A stretch of 64,000 bases of DNA, taken from Lachnospiraceae bacterium (GTDB lineage Bacteria > Bacillota > Clostridia > Lachnospirales > Lachnospiraceae). The stretch's first letter is position 1; every line of letters begins with the position of its first letter. Made by a program: the position numbers and the translations under genes. The stretch covers positions 186,001 through 250,000 of the forward strand of contig JAFSGE010000030.1 of the NCBI GenBank assembly GCA_017434885.1, in the 5' to 3' direction. The notes beneath the pieces are model-generated. The model searched no databases and had not been told where the DNA came from. It saw nothing but the letters and a program-made list of their open reading frames with translations. This document shows, piece by piece, positions 25,785 through 33,728 of this stretch.

Positions 25785-27221
25785 ATGGAGTTATACATCA
25801 GCGAATTTTCAAAATATGTGATTGCGCTATTAATTGCATTATATACGTTTGAGAGCTTTCTGGTTTTTCGCTTTAAGGACGAAAAGAAGCGCTCTGCCGG
25901 TTACATGCGGCAAACCATTTTTATGTTTGCTTTGCATTTCAGCTGTTTTATAGTGATATGCTTTGAAACAGGAGATATTGCTTTTTTGTTTTTCTATGCC
26001 TTTCAGCAAATTGTTCTGTATGCAACGGCGATGCTGTTCCGGCTGCTTTATCCGGCAAGTAACCGATTGCTTGTAAATAATTTTTGTACTTTGTTAAGCA
26101 TCGGATTTGTGATGCTGACCAGACTTTCTTACAAGATGGCTGTCAAGCAGTTTATTATTGCGACGGGGTCTTTGGTGATAGCCCTGATTATACCGTTTTT
26201 TGTTCATAAATTTAAATTTTTAAAGAATTTACAATGGATTTATGCCCTTGTGGGAATGGCGGCGCTTGGAATTGTACTGATTTTAGGACAGACGACACAT
26301 GGAAGTAAGCTTTCTTATTCCATAGCGGGAATTACGTTTCAGCCTTCGGAATTTGTAAAAATTATATTTGTTTTTTATATAGCCAGCGCTTTATATAAGG
26401 CTTCCGGGTTCTTTGAAATTTTTACTACGGCGGTGGTTGCCGGTGTGCACGTTGTAATTCTTGTGTGTTCCAAGGATTTGGGAAGTGCCCTTATTTTCTT
26501 TGTAGTATATGTACTTATGGTTTATATTGCATCCGGAAAGATACGGTATTTGTTTGCCGGATTACTGGGAGGAAGTACAGCGGCTTATATTGCGTTTACC
26601 GTTTTTTCCCATGTACAGGTGCGCGTGCAGGCGTGGAAAGACCCTTGGAGTGTAATTGATTCCGCGGGCTATCAGATTACCCAGTCACTATTTGCCATTT
26701 CAAGCGGCGGCTGGTTTGGACTTGGTCTGTATAAAGGAACACCGGATTCCATTCCCTTTGTGGAAGCAGATTTTATCTTTTCGGCGATTGCAGAGGAACT
26801 TGGAATTATTTTTGCGGTATGTTTGATTTTGATTTGCGTCAGCAGCTTTATTATGATGATGAACATATCGGCACATTTGAAGGATAAGTTTTATCAGCTT
26901 ACGGCGTTTGGGCTTGGAGTTACTTATATTTTTCAAATTTTTCTTACTATTGGCGGAGGGACAAAATTTATTCCGCTTACGGGGGTGACATTGCCCCTTG
27001 TCAGTTATGGAGGAAGCTCTGTTCTGACTACGCTCATTTTGTTTTCCGTTACAGAAGGTCTGTTTATGATACGGGGAGAAGAAGAGACTATTGAGCGACA
27101 GAAACGGAAAGAAAAAAAGAGAAAAATGCGAAAAAAACAAAAGGCATTACAAAAGCTTGCGGAAGCTGAGAGGATGATTCGAGATGAAGAAGGAGAAGAA
27201 TTTGAATCCGAAGAAGACTAA
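25785..27221 (+). CDS. FtsW/RodA/SpoVE family glycosyltransferase
   Basis: A 478-residue SEDS peptidoglycan polymerase with about eleven membrane helices. Conserved pieces include FQPSEFVKI, KDLGSALIFF (with the catalytic-type Asp) and VSYGGSS near the end. The first 100 residues carry extra membrane helices and the tail is a long basic/acidic cytoplasmic stretch. The start directly follows the U32 stop. The 3' end overlaps the PBP gene by 38 nt, so the pair forms a SEDS-PBP polymerase/transpeptidase unit. Whether it serves elongation or division cannot be settled. Confidence 0.88.
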   Translation: MELYISEFSKYVIALLIALYTFESFLVFRFKDEKKRSAGYMRQTIFMFALHFSCFIVICFETGDIAFLFFYAFQQIVLYATAMLFRLLYPASNRLLVNNFCTLLSIGFVMLTRLSYKMAVKQFIIATGSLVIALIIPFFVHKFKFLKNLQWIYALVGMAALGIVLILGQTTHGSKLSYSIAGITFQPSEFVKIIFVFYIASALYKASGFFEIFTTAVVAGVHVVILVCSKDLGSALIFFVVYVLMVYIASGKIRYLFAGLLGGSTAAYIAFTVFSHVQVRVQAWKDPWSVIDSAGYQITQSLFAISSGGWFGLGLYKGTPDSIPFVEADFIFSAIAEELGIIFAVCLILICVSSFIMMMNISAHLKDKFYQLTAFGLGVTYIFQIFLTIGGGTKFIPLTGVTLPLVSYGGSSVLTTLILFSVTEGLFMIRGEEETIERQKRKEKKRKMRKKQKALQKLAEAERMIRDEEGEEFESEED

Positions 27222-28632
27222 AAAGAATAAGACCGGTCGACAGATTATGTCTGTTACGGTTTTCTTTACCTGCTTGTTTTTGGCATTGGCAGGATATATT
27301 ACCCATTATTCGGTGACGCATCAGCAGGAGCTGATTAACAATAGTTATAACGGAAGACAACAGATGCTTCTTGCACAAAACAGAAGAGGTTCGATTTTGT
27401 CTGCGGATGGTGAGATATTGGCAAAAACCGTAGAAAATGAAGACGGAGAAGAAGTAAGAGAGTATCCTTACGGTAATTTATTTTCCCATGTTGTGGGGTA
27501 TTCGGTAAACGGAAGGCTAGGGGTGGAAGCACAGGCAAATTATTATCTTATTAATTCCAATGCACCGCTTTCCCAAAAGGCTTCTCTTGATGTGAACAAC
27601 GAAAAATATCCCGGTGATAATGTATTTACCACCTTGGATGTAGAGTTACAACAGGTCGCATCTACAGCTCTCGGTGTTTACAAGGGGGCAATTATTGTTA
27701 CGGAGCCTTCTACGGGGAAAATACTAGCCATGGTTTCCAAACCGGATTTTAATCCGGAAGAAATTGAAGCTATTTGGGATGAACTGATAGCGGATGATGA
27801 CAGCAGTATTCTTTTGAATCGTGCAACTCAAGGGCTGTATCCGCCGGGTTCTACGTTTAAAATTGTTACAGCGCTTGAATATGTCCGTCAGAATCCTGAT
27901 ACGTTTGGTAATTATAATTATCAGTGTAACGGAGCGATTACCAGAGGAGAAGACAGAATTCAATGTTACCATGGCTCGGTGCATAATTCGGTGGGATTTA
28001 CGCGGTCCTTTGCTAAGTCCTGTAATACATCCTTTGCGAATATTGGTCTGTCACTCAACAGGGAAAACTTTGCGTCTACGTTGGACCAGCTATTGTTCAA
28101 CAGAGAGCTGTCATTAAGTATGCCGTATAGTCAGAGTAATGTGGATGTTAGTGAAGATACAAGCGAATCTGATATGATGCAGGTGTCCATCGGACAGGGA
28201 ACCACATCTATTACGCCGATGCATTTAAATATGATAACCTGTGCCATTGCTAATAACGGTACGCTGATGAAGCCCTATGTGGTAGAACATGTAGAAAATT
28301 GCGCCGGAAGTACGATAAAAAGCTTTGAGCCTTCTGTATACAAGACAATGCTTTCCGAAGAAGAGGCGGCGATAATGCGGGATTTGATGACAAATGTTGT
28401 CACAGGCGGAACGGCATCCAGACTGGATGGCTTATCTTATACAGCTGCCGGAAAAACCGGTTCAGCAGAATACGGAACTGTAAAGGGAGACAGTCATGCG
28501 TGGTTTACGGGATTTGCTCCGGCAGAGAATCCTGAGGTGTGTGTGACTATTATTATTGAAGGCGCAGGTGCAGGCGGTGACTATGCAGTACCCATAGCAA
28601 AACGGATTTTTGATGCTTATTTTGGTGTGTAA
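27184..28632 (+). CDS. Class B penicillin-binding protein (PbpA-type)
   Basis: A 482-residue peptidoglycan transpeptidase. It has one N-terminal membrane helix (about 20-40), a short pedestal, then the transpeptidase domain with SxxK at Ser223 (GSTFK), SxN at Ser279-Cys-Asn281 and KTG at 424-426. All catalytic motifs are present. It is small for the class and resembles the PbpA group that pairs with RodA/FtsW, consistent with the overlap with the upstream gene. GAGAGG inside the ftsW/rodA gene supplies the ribosome binding site. Confidence 0.9.
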   Translation: MKKEKNLNPKKTKKNKTGRQIMSVTVFFTCLFLALAGYITHYSVTHQQELINNSYNGRQQMLLAQNRRGSILSADGEILAKTVENEDGEEVREYPYGNLFSHVVGYSVNGRLGVEAQANYYLINSNAPLSQKASLDVNNEKYPGDNVFTTLDVELQQVASTALGVYKGAIIVTEPSTGKILAMVSKPDFNPEEIEAIWDELIADDDSSILLNRATQGLYPPGSTFKIVTALEYVRQNPDTFGNYNYQCNGAITRGEDRIQCYHGSVHNSVGFTRSFAKSCNTSFANIGLSLNRENFASTLDQLLFNRELSLSMPYSQSNVDVSEDTSESDMMQVSIGQGTTSITPMHLNMITCAIANNGTLMKPYVVEHVENCAGSTIKSFEPSVYKTMLSEEEAAIMRDLMTNVVTGGTASRLDGLSYTAAGKTGSAEYGTVKGDSHAWFTGFAPAENPEVCVTIIIEGAGAGGDYAVPIAKRIFDAYFGV

Positions 28633-28657
28633 TGTTTGGTAGTTGAAGGATGGAGAT

Positions 28658-28978
28658 ATGAAGTTTTATAAATATCTGTATATCGGCGATACTGTAAAAG
28701 AGCCGCAAAAAATAAAACGGAAATTAAAAACTCATGCAGGGGTATTTGTCTATGTAATATGCATTGCGCCCGGTGATGATTATCTGGAGATTTTTCACAG
28801 TTCTTATTTGAAACAGAAATATTACCGGTATCATCCGCCAGTGGTGGTGGGAATTGCCTCCGATTACGATGAGGCAGTAGAAATTGTGGTACAGATTACC
28901 AGAGAATGCCTTAATGCTACCGGAGAATGCAATTTAAAAGAGTATCTGAAAGGAAAAGCAAAAGGAATTCTGAAATGA
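28658..28978 (+). CDS. Small conserved-looking hypothetical protein
   Basis: A 106-residue soluble protein with alternating strand and helix and no recognised motif. ATG 28658 is preferred with AAGGA about 7 nt upstream; the frame is open to a TTG at 28643. It lies 25 nt after the PBP gene, and its stop overlaps the next start, so it is co-transcribed with wall-synthesis and sporulation genes. Function unknown. Confidence 0.55.
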   Translation: MKFYKYLYIGDTVKEPQKIKRKLKTHAGVFVYVICIAPGDDYLEIFHSSYLKQKYYRYHPPVVVGIASDYDEAVEIVVQITRECLNATGECNLKEYLKGKAKGILK

Positions 28979-29949
28979 TGATTGTGTTAAATATATTAAA
29001 AATCATTGGAATTATTTTACTGTGCATTTTAGGAATAGCACTTCTTTTGTTGTGTCTTGTTTTGTTTGTTCCTATCAGATACAGGTTAAAAGCAAAAAGA
29101 GTAGTGGGGGATGAAGTGCCTGTCCGGGCAGAGGTAAAGGTGACATGGCTCTTACATTTTATCAGTGCTTCTTTTCGGTATCCGGAACAAACATATTTAA
29201 AGGTGAAACTTTTTGGTATTCCGGTCTTTTCCACAAAGCCAAAGGAGGATGGATCGGAAGAAAGTGGAGAAAAAACAAAACAAAAGGATGAAAATGAGCC
29301 GGAGCAATCGTTAACTAAAGAAATTGCCATAAAAGAAGCTGAGGCAGTGACACAAACAGAAAAATCGGCATGGCAGGAAGAAAAACAGCAGACAAAGGAT
29401 ATGACAGAACAAACTGTAGAAACAGGTAAAAAAGATGCTGTTGACGAGGAAGTGCTGGAAGAAAAACTGAAAAAAGAAGAGGAAGAACCTAAGATAATTA
29501 CGTTTTTTGTGAAACTGTGGGAGAAACTCAAAAATATTCAGTACACAATCCGGCAAATATATGATAAGATAAAGCATGTAATAAACAATATACGGTATTA
29601 TGTGGCGGTGATTCAGAGCAATTGCTTTAAACGAACATTTGCTTTGTGCAAAACAGAAGTATTTTCATTGCTTGCAAGCATTATGCCGCGTAAGATTAAA
29701 GGTAATTTTACGATAGGAACCGGGGATCCGGCAAGTACAGCGCAGGTTTTGGCAATTCACGGTATGTTATATCCGCTTATTGGCAATGATATCAATATCA
29801 TCCCGGATTTTGAAAATTCCGTAATAGAAGGAGATTTCTTCCTGAAAGGGAAGATTACGGTATTTAAAGTGCTGAAAACAGCTATAAAGGTATATTTTAA
29901 CAGAGATATGCGAAAAGTAATCAGATTATTAAAAAGGGAGGCTGCATAA
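28975..29949 (+). CDS. DUF2953 family protein (YtfI-like)
   Basis: A 324-residue protein with an N-terminal membrane helix (about 5-27), a beta-type region, a long Glu/Lys/Gln-rich charged segment at about 85-180, and a conserved C-terminal DUF2953 part (PRKIKGNFTIGTGDPASTAQ). In Bacillus the corresponding gene ytfI precedes ytfJ (gerW), and the same order is seen here with no gap. The start overlaps the previous stop (ATGATG at 28975). Function unknown, linked by context to sporulation or germination. Confidence 0.75.
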   Translation: MMIVLNILKIIGIILLCILGIALLLLCLVLFVPIRYRLKAKRVVGDEVPVRAEVKVTWLLHFISASFRYPEQTYLKVKLFGIPVFSTKPKEDGSEESGEKTKQKDENEPEQSLTKEIAIKEAEAVTQTEKSAWQEEKQQTKDMTEQTVETGKKDAVDEEVLEEKLKKEEEEPKIITFFVKLWEKLKNIQYTIRQIYDKIKHVINNIRYYVAVIQSNCFKRTFALCKTEVFSLLASIMPRKIKGNFTIGTGDPASTAQVLAIHGMLYPLIGNDINIIPDFENSVIEGDFFLKGKITVFKVLKTAIKVYFNRDMRKVIRLLKREAA

Positions 29950-30354
29950 ATGGCAGAGAATAATTTTTCCGGAGTAATTGATTCGTTGATGAAGGGTATG
30001 AATACGGTTTTATCTACCAAAACAGTTGTCGGAGAAGCAACGAAAATTGATGACACCATTATTTTACCCCTTGTGGATGTAAGTTTTGGCGTTGGTGCAG
30101 GTGCCAGTGCAGGAGATAAGAAGAATGGTGGAGGTGGTGGTTTCAGCGGTAAACTGACCCCAAGTGCGGTGCTTGTGATTAAAAACGGTTCCACCAAGCT
30201 TGTAAACATTAAAAATCAGGATACAATGACCAAGTTGCTTGATATGATTCCTGACATTGTAGACAAAATTACAACGCCCAAAGAGGAAATGATAAAGGAT
30301 GAAGAGGCTGTTGATATTGCTTTCCCTGCAGAAAATAATGAGGACGTGCAATAA
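29950..30354 (+). CDS. gerW: GerW (YtfJ) family sporulation protein
   Basis: A 134-residue protein. Residues 8-105 carry the GerW/YtfJ domain: LMKGMNTVLSTKTVVGEA, a Gly-rich turn (residues about 48-66) and LTPSAVLVI. In B. subtilis YtfJ is needed for normal germination of spores. Start directly after the DUF2953 stop with AAAGGGAGG upstream. Its presence suggests the organism forms spores, although the family also occurs in non-sporulating Clostridia. Confidence 0.85.
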   Translation: MAENNFSGVIDSLMKGMNTVLSTKTVVGEATKIDDTIILPLVDVSFGVGAGASAGDKKNGGGGGFSGKLTPSAVLVIKNGSTKLVNIKNQDTMTKLLDMIPDIVDKITTPKEEMIKDEEAVDIAFPAENNEDVQ

Positions 30355-30405
30355 ACTGCCCTGGAATGCATAAGATAAACAAAGAAGCATAAGTAGGTTG
30401 CGTGC

Positions 30406-30549
30406 ATGAAAAAGTTAATTGGATTTATTGCCTTTTGGATTGCTGTCGGAATGTTACTTATGCTTTTTCTGGCACATCATTATTTAGTCGGACTGATTAT
30501 GATAGCCCTTCTTTTGCTGATAGGATATAATTTTTATTTTTGTGATTGA
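30406..30549 (+). CDS. 47-residue membrane protein
   Basis: A short ORF from ATG 30406 to TGA 30549. It encodes two hydrophobic helices (about residues 4-23 and 26-45) joined by a HHYLVG turn. The stop is 17 nt before the next start, and the unit fits the operon direction and spacing. No strong ribosome binding site is present (a GTAGG lies about 9 nt upstream). Function unknown; a small membrane hairpin of this kind may stabilise or regulate a larger membrane protein. Confidence 0.5.
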   Translation: MKKLIGFIAFWIAVGMLLMLFLAHHYLVGLIMIALLLLIGYNFYFCD

Positions 30550-30566
30550 AACAGGAGAGAGACCTG

Positions 30567-31136
30567 ATGGGAAATTTTGATGATACAAAAATGGGACAAG
30601 AATTTGAACGGACATTGGTAGAAGGCGACAGGGAAGAACTGGATGCTTTAAAAGCGTGGCTGTTCAAAGAAAACATCCGTCTTGAGATGGAGAAAAATGA
30701 AGTGAAACGTATGGAAGAAAAATTTATCAAGGAAAGAGCTCAGTTTCAATCGGAAATGGATGAAGTGAACAGACGACTGGTAATTGAACGGAAGCGATTA
30801 AAGCAGGACGAGCTTTTCTTTGATAAAAAGATGGACATCCTTAAGAACGGATTCGCACAGTTGGAGGCGGAACGCAAAAAATTTGAAAAAGAAAAAACTA
30901 CGTTTGAAGCAAGAAAAGATGTACATGAGAGTTATCAGAGGCAGGAAAAAAATCAGGATATGGCACAGCTCTTATTCCAGGGCGTAAAAAGTCAGCTTGC
31001 ACTGAAAAAGCGTTACAAGGATTTAATTAAAATGTTTCATCCGGACAATATTGCGGGAGACCATGAAATGGTACTGACAATTAACGCAGTATATGAAAAA
31101 ATGAAGAGAGAGTATGAGTTTGAAAGACAGGCATAA
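30567..31136 (+). CDS. Coiled-coil protein with a C-terminal J-like domain
   Basis: A 189-residue protein. Residues about 20-120 are a continuous charged coiled coil. The last roughly 50 residues read like a DnaJ domain: a basic helix (LKKRYKDLIKMF), the HPD tripeptide, and a following helix (INAVYEKMKREYE). J domains stimulate DnaK-type chaperones. A stand-alone coiled-coil/J protein would be a client-specific partner. The N-terminal part of a J domain is short, so this is a partial or degenerate example. AGGAG lies 9 nt before ATG 30567, and a strong terminator follows. Confidence 0.65.
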   Translation: MGNFDDTKMGQEFERTLVEGDREELDALKAWLFKENIRLEMEKNEVKRMEEKFIKERAQFQSEMDEVNRRLVIERKRLKQDELFFDKKMDILKNGFAQLEAERKKFEKEKTTFEARKDVHESYQRQEKNQDMAQLLFQGVKSQLALKKRYKDLIKMFHPDNIAGDHEMVLTINAVYEKMKREYEFERQA

Positions 31137-31170
31137 AAAAACTGCTGTTCCAATGAACAGCAGTTTTTTA
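31134..31170. terminator. Bidirectional terminator
   Basis: Bases 31135-31150 (ending CTGCTGTTC) pair with 31155-31170 around a CAAT loop, with A and T tracts at the stem ends. It serves the forward J-like gene and the reverse rpmB gene. Confidence 0.85.
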
Positions 31171-31178
31171 TGTTTTCA

Positions 31179-31364
31179 TTAAGCTCTTTCAACTTTTCCG
31201 GATTTTAAGCAATTTGTGCAAACGTGCAATCTTTTAGAAGCTCCGTTTACTGTACATTTAACTCTCTTAATGTTAGAGTTCCAGATTCTGTTAGACTTTC
31301 TATTGGAATGGCTTACGTTATTTCCGAAATGAACGCCTTTACCACAAATATCACATTTAGCCAT
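31179..31364 (-). CDS. rpmB: 50S ribosomal protein L28
   Basis: A 61-residue ribosomal protein with zinc-type cysteine pairs (CDICG near the start and CTNC near the end), the CDIC-containing variant of L28. AGGAGG lies upstream on the reverse strand. It stands alone on the reverse strand, facing away from the Asp23 gene, the usual arrangement of rpmB next to Asp23/YloV in Firmicutes. Confidence 0.95.
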   Translation of the reverse strand: MAKCDICGKGVHFGNNVSHSNRKSNRIWNSNIKRVKCTVNGASKRLHVCTNCLKSGKVERA

Positions 31365-31570
31365 GAGTGCACCTCCTAACCATCATAAATATTATCTTAG
31401 AACTGTATACCTTATTTTCGTGAAAAAATTCAGGCGAAAATATTCGCAACAGTTGTATAATAGCAGAAAACACATAATAATGCAAGCAAAAAATTAAAAT
31501 GATAAAAAAACATTTGCAAATTCCTTTACAAATATGAAAATTTGTGGTTTCATTTTTAGAGGATTGCGGT

Positions 31571-31576
31571 TATAAT
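31571..31576 (+). promoter_or_regulatory. -10 box before the Asp23/Gls24 gene
   Basis: A perfect TATAAT at 31571-31576 lies about 43 nt before the start at 31614. No convincing -35 box is present at 16-18 bp, so the promoter may be activator-dependent. The rest of the 249-nt gap to rpmB is AT-rich and shows no further clear element. Confidence 0.4.
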
Positions 31577-31613
31577 CTAAATATATATGCACAAAATATT
31601 AAGGAGGCAGTCT

Positions 31614-31973
31614 ATGAAATCTTCATCAATGAATACCCATATGGGAAATATTACAATAGACAATGAAGTAATTGCCCAATATGCAGGAAGCGTTGCAATG
31701 GAATGTTTCGGTATTGTGGGCATGGCCGGTATCAATGTAAAAGACGGTCTGGTTAAGCTTCTCAAGAAAGACAGCATGACCAGAGGCATTAATGTGTCTA
31801 TTAACAATAATAAACTGACACTGAATTTTCATGTGATTGTGGCATACGGTGTAAGTATCCTTGCCGTATCCGACAATTTAATCAGTAATGTAAAATACAA
31901 GGTAGAGGAATTTACCGGTATTGAAATAGAAAAAATAAACATCTTTGTTGAAGGTGTTAGAGTGATTGATTAA
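31614..31973 (+). CDS. Asp23/Gls24 family envelope-stress protein
   Basis: A 119-residue DUF322 protein (YloU-like). The family binds the membrane periphery and is induced by alkaline or envelope stress. The core is GNITIDNEVIAQYAG and GVNVSINN-type strands near the middle. In Bacillus and Clostridia it is encoded directly before YloV (FakA), as here, 14 nt upstream. AAGGAGG lies 6 nt before ATG 31614, which decides the start. Confidence 0.88.
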   Translation: MKSSSMNTHMGNITIDNEVIAQYAGSVAMECFGIVGMAGINVKDGLVKLLKKDSMTRGINVSINNNKLTLNFHVIVAYGVSILAVSDNLISNVKYKVEEFTGIEIEKINIFVEGVRVID

Positions 31974-31987
31974 GAGGAGGATTTGTT

Positions 31988-33652
31988 GTGACTAATACAA
32001 TCGACGCTAAGTTACTTGCAAAGATGTTCTTAGCCGGTGCCAAAAACTTAGAATCCAAGAAAGAATGGATTAACGATTTAAACGTGTTCCCTGTACCGGA
32101 CGGTGATACCGGTACAAACATGACACTTACAATTATGGCGGCTGCTAAGGATGTATCCGGTATGGATAATCCTGATATGGCTTTTCTCTGTAAAGCGATT
32201 TCTTCCGGTTCCCTTCGCGGTGCCAGAGGAAACTCCGGTGTTATTTTGTCTCAGCTGTTCAGAGGTTTTACCAAGAGCATCAGAGAAAAGGATGCACTTA
32301 CTGTTCCTGACCTTGCAGATGCCATGGAAAAAGCAGTGGAAACGGCATATAAAGCAGTTATGAAACCCAAAGAGGGTACTATTTTAACTGTTGCAAAGGG
32401 CGCAAGTGTACGAGCAAGAGAACTCGCGGAAGAAGGCTGTGAAGATTTATCCTTTTTCCTGGATGAAGTGATTAAATATGCGGATGAAGTACTGGAACAG
32501 ACCCCGGAGATGTTACCTGTATTAAAACAGGCAGGTGTAGTAGACTCCGGCGGACAGGGACTTATGCAGGTGCTTAAGGGAGCATATGATTGTTTCCTCG
32601 GAAAAGAGATTGATTTATCTCTTCCCGAAGTAACTCATGTGAAACCTGCCATGAATATTGATGCACAGGCAGATGCAGATATCAAATTCGGATATTGTAC
32701 AGAGTTTATTATTCTTTTGTCCAAAACGTTTAATATTAAGCACGAAATAGATTTTAAAGAATACCTGGAATCTATCGGTGATTCTATCGTAGTGGTTGCG
32801 GATGATGACGTGGTGAAAGTACACGTACATACCAATGATCCCGGACTTGCTATTCAGAGAGCATTGAAGTATGGCGCACTTTCCAACATGAAGATTGACA
32901 ACATGCGTTTAGAGCATCAGGAAAAGCTGTTCAAGATGGAAGAAGCGGCAAAAGAAGAATCTGCGGCGGCACAGGACACACAGATGCCTCATAAGGATAC
33001 CGGTTTTATTGCGGTTTCTGTTGGGGAAGGATTAAGTGAAATCTTTAAAGGTCTGGGTGTAGATTACATTATCGAAGGCGGACAGACTATGAATCCCAGT
33101 ACAGAGGATATGTTAAATGCCATTGATAAAGTGAATGCGGATACTGTATACATTCTGCCTAACAACAAAAATATTATTTTGGCGGCAAATCAGGCACAGA
33201 CTCTGGTTGAGGACAAAAAGGTGGTGGTAATTCCTACCAAAACGGTTCCTCAGGGAATAACAGCCGTAATCAATTATGTGCCGGATTTAAGTGCAGAAGA
33301 GAACGCAGAGACTATGTCAGAAGAAATTAAAAATGTAAAGACCGGTCAGGTTACTTATGCAGTCAGAGATACCATGATTGATGATAAGGAAATCAAAGAA
33401 GGCGATTACATGGGTATCGGTGATGCGGGAATTCTTTCCGTAGGTAAAGATGTTTCCGAGGTTGCCTATGAAATGGTTGCGGATATGATGGATGATTCTC
33501 TTGAATTAATCAGTATTTATTATGGCGAAGATGTTTCGGAAGAGGATGCTGAAGCATTAAAGGATCGTATCGAGGGAGCTTACCCTTCCTGTGACGTAGA
33601 ATTGCAGTTTGGCGGTCAGCCTATTTATTATTATATTATTTCCGCAGAGTAA
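31988..33652 (+). CDS. fakA: Fatty acid kinase catalytic subunit FakA (YloV, DAK2 domain)
   Basis: A 554-residue kinase that phosphorylates fatty acids held by a FakB (DegV-family) partner. The N-terminal DhaL domain has VPDGDTGTNM (the ATP/Mg site) and SLRGARGNSGVI. The C-terminal domain has GFIAVSVGEG. The start is GTG 31988, supported by GAGGAGG upstream. The Asp23 gene precedes it and recG follows. A DegV/FakB candidate lies at 35862, giving a plausible complete pair in one region. Confidence 0.88.
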   Translation: MTNTIDAKLLAKMFLAGAKNLESKKEWINDLNVFPVPDGDTGTNMTLTIMAAAKDVSGMDNPDMAFLCKAISSGSLRGARGNSGVILSQLFRGFTKSIREKDALTVPDLADAMEKAVETAYKAVMKPKEGTILTVAKGASVRARELAEEGCEDLSFFLDEVIKYADEVLEQTPEMLPVLKQAGVVDSGGQGLMQVLKGAYDCFLGKEIDLSLPEVTHVKPAMNIDAQADADIKFGYCTEFIILLSKTFNIKHEIDFKEYLESIGDSIVVVADDDVVKVHVHTNDPGLAIQRALKYGALSNMKIDNMRLEHQEKLFKMEEAAKEESAAAQDTQMPHKDTGFIAVSVGEGLSEIFKGLGVDYIIEGGQTMNPSTEDMLNAIDKVNADTVYILPNNKNIILAANQAQTLVEDKKVVVIPTKTVPQGITAVINYVPDLSAEENAETMSEEIKNVKTGQVTYAVRDTMIDDKEIKEGDYMGIGDAGILSVGKDVSEVAYEMVADMMDDSLELISIYYGEDVSEEDAEALKDRIEGAYPSCDVELQFGGQPIYYYIISAE

Positions 33653-33675
33653 ACAGCGGAAAGACATGTTGCTAA

Positions 33676-33703
33676 AAAAGGGCGGATGGATATCCGTCCT
33701 TTT
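33676..33703 (+). terminator. Terminator between fakA and recG
   Basis: Bases 33676-33687 pair with 33692-33703 around a 4-nt loop (GGAT), with flanking A and T runs. It lies after fakA and before the recG ribosome binding site. The following T run is short, so read-through is possible. Confidence 0.6.
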
Positions 33704-33728
33704 ATGTCATTATAAGAGAGGTAATACG

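Noticed and set aside
27184-27221. Overlap of FtsW/RodA and PBP genes as a possible frameshift
   Set aside because: Both proteins are complete with their own motifs and the PBP has its own ribosome binding site, so the overlap is natural translational coupling.
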